Source: Brevibacterium aurantiacum (GTDB lineage: Bacteria; Actinomycetota; Actinomycetes; Actinomycetales; Brevibacteriaceae). Taken from it: DNA of 64,000 nt. A program made the position numbers and the translations under genes. This document shows, in pieces, positions 63,567 to 64,000 of the stretch; position 1 is the stretch's first letter; each line of letters opens with the position of its first letter. The notes below the pieces were generated by a model. The model saw only the letters and a program-made list of their open reading frames with translations. It did no database searches and was not told where the DNA came from. The stretch covers positions 124,001 through 188,000 of the forward strand of contig NZ_FXZB01000002.1 of NCBI RefSeq assembly GCF_900169065.1, in the 5' to 3' direction.

Positions 63567-64000
63567 ACCATGACTGAAGAGAATGTCGACACGACTGTTG
63601 ATGAGACCGTCGACGCGACTGCCGACGCTGGGGCCGCTGTTGACGGTACCGAGAAGGCTGCGAAGCCGACGAGAGCAGAACTCCTCGAAGAAGAGGGCGA
63701 AATCGCAGCGGACTACCTCGAAGAGCTGATGGATGTCGCTGACATCGATGGCGACATCGACATCGATGTCGGGGACGGCCGCGCACAGCTGTCGATCGTC
63801 TGCGAGGACGACGATGACTCGAATCTGCGTACCCTGGTCGGCCGCGATGGCAAGACCCTCGGTGCGCTGCAGGAACTCAGCCGACTGGCTGTGCAGACCA
63901 GTACGGGCCAGCGTTCCTGGCTCATGCTCGACATCGACGGCTTCCGAAACAATCGTCGTGATGAGCTCATCAAGAAGGCCAAGCAGGCAATCGACGATGT
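63567..64000 (+). CDS. jag: Jag/KhpB RNA-binding protein, 5' part
   Basis: Starts ATG 63567 (GAGGAAGAACC upstream), 7 bp past yidC, and runs off the window edge. Thirty acidic Thr/Asp/Ala residues lead into a Jag-type segment EEEGEIAADYLEELMDVADIDGDIDIDV, then a KH domain VGRDGKTLGALQELSRLAVQTSTGQRSWLMLDI and the beginning of R3H (NNRRDELIKKAKQAIDDV). Jag proteins bind RNA and influence division and envelope genes. Partial. Confidence 0.92.

Overview
The window is a high-GC actinobacterial chromosome segment around the replication origin, most likely from Brevibacterium. The dnaA-dnaN-recF-DciA-gyrB-gyrA cluster, the rpmH-rnpA-yidD-yidC-jag cluster and the FHA-PstP-RodA-PbpA-PknA-PknB cell-envelope operon are all present, and position 36977-37777 encodes a linocin-M18-type encapsulin, a protein classically described from Brevibacterium linens. 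No transposase, integrase, prophage or CRISPR array is visible.

Layout. 1-11 kb: accessory metabolism and regulation (methyltransferase-like membrane protein, YdeI/DUF1905 protein, VOC/MarR divergent pair, VanZ-like protein, zinc alcohol dehydrogenase, Pol I-like polymerase, a homodimeric-PDH-E1-like enzyme divergent from an Lrp regulator, and a YciI/ECF sigma pair). 11.3 kb: tRNA-Leu(CAG). 11.8-21.6 kb: fhaA-fhaB-pstP-rodA-pbpA-pknA (overlapping genes) and pknB, which control peptidoglycan synthesis and division. 21.7-27.3 kb: GyrI-like protein, pabA/trpG, a 57-residue membrane protein, class E sortase, crgA, rhomboid protease and cyclophilin. 27.4-35.6 kb: a KARPQVEA-repeat membrane protein, an MFS permease coupled to argS, a tricorn-type protease and a membrane protein. 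35.8-47 kb: accessory genes including the DyP peroxidase-encapsulin operon, RibD-like reductases, several small stress-type proteins, TetR/MFS and HxlR/MFS pairs and a succinate-semialdehyde dehydrogenase. 47-50.3 kb: two identical tRNA-Ala(TGC) genes flank a potassium channel and a DHA2-type MFS, followed by a 38-residue DLW-39-like gene and tRNA-Ile(GAT). 50.4-64 kb: DUF3566 protein, gyrA, gyrB, DciA, recF, dnaN, the oriC region, dnaA, and then rpmH, rnpA, yidD, yidC and the start of jag on the other strand.

The most unusual observations are at DNA level. First, the convergent crgA/rhomboid intergenic region, about 34 kb from dnaA, has tandem 11-bp repeats beside a dense cluster of DnaA boxes (three perfect consensus boxes) in an AT-richer tract. 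That resembles an origin or DnaA-titration site, yet it is outside the expected dnaA/dnaN locus. Second, the 11-mer CGCCGAGGTGG (10-mer core GCCGAGGTGG) occurs about 20 times on both strands, several times in variable protein linkers, far above a rough composition-based expectation of less than one. Third, the encapsulin ribosome binding site lies inside the codons for the DyP cargo-loading peptide, and repeated GACAAC elements sit over the operon's promoter.
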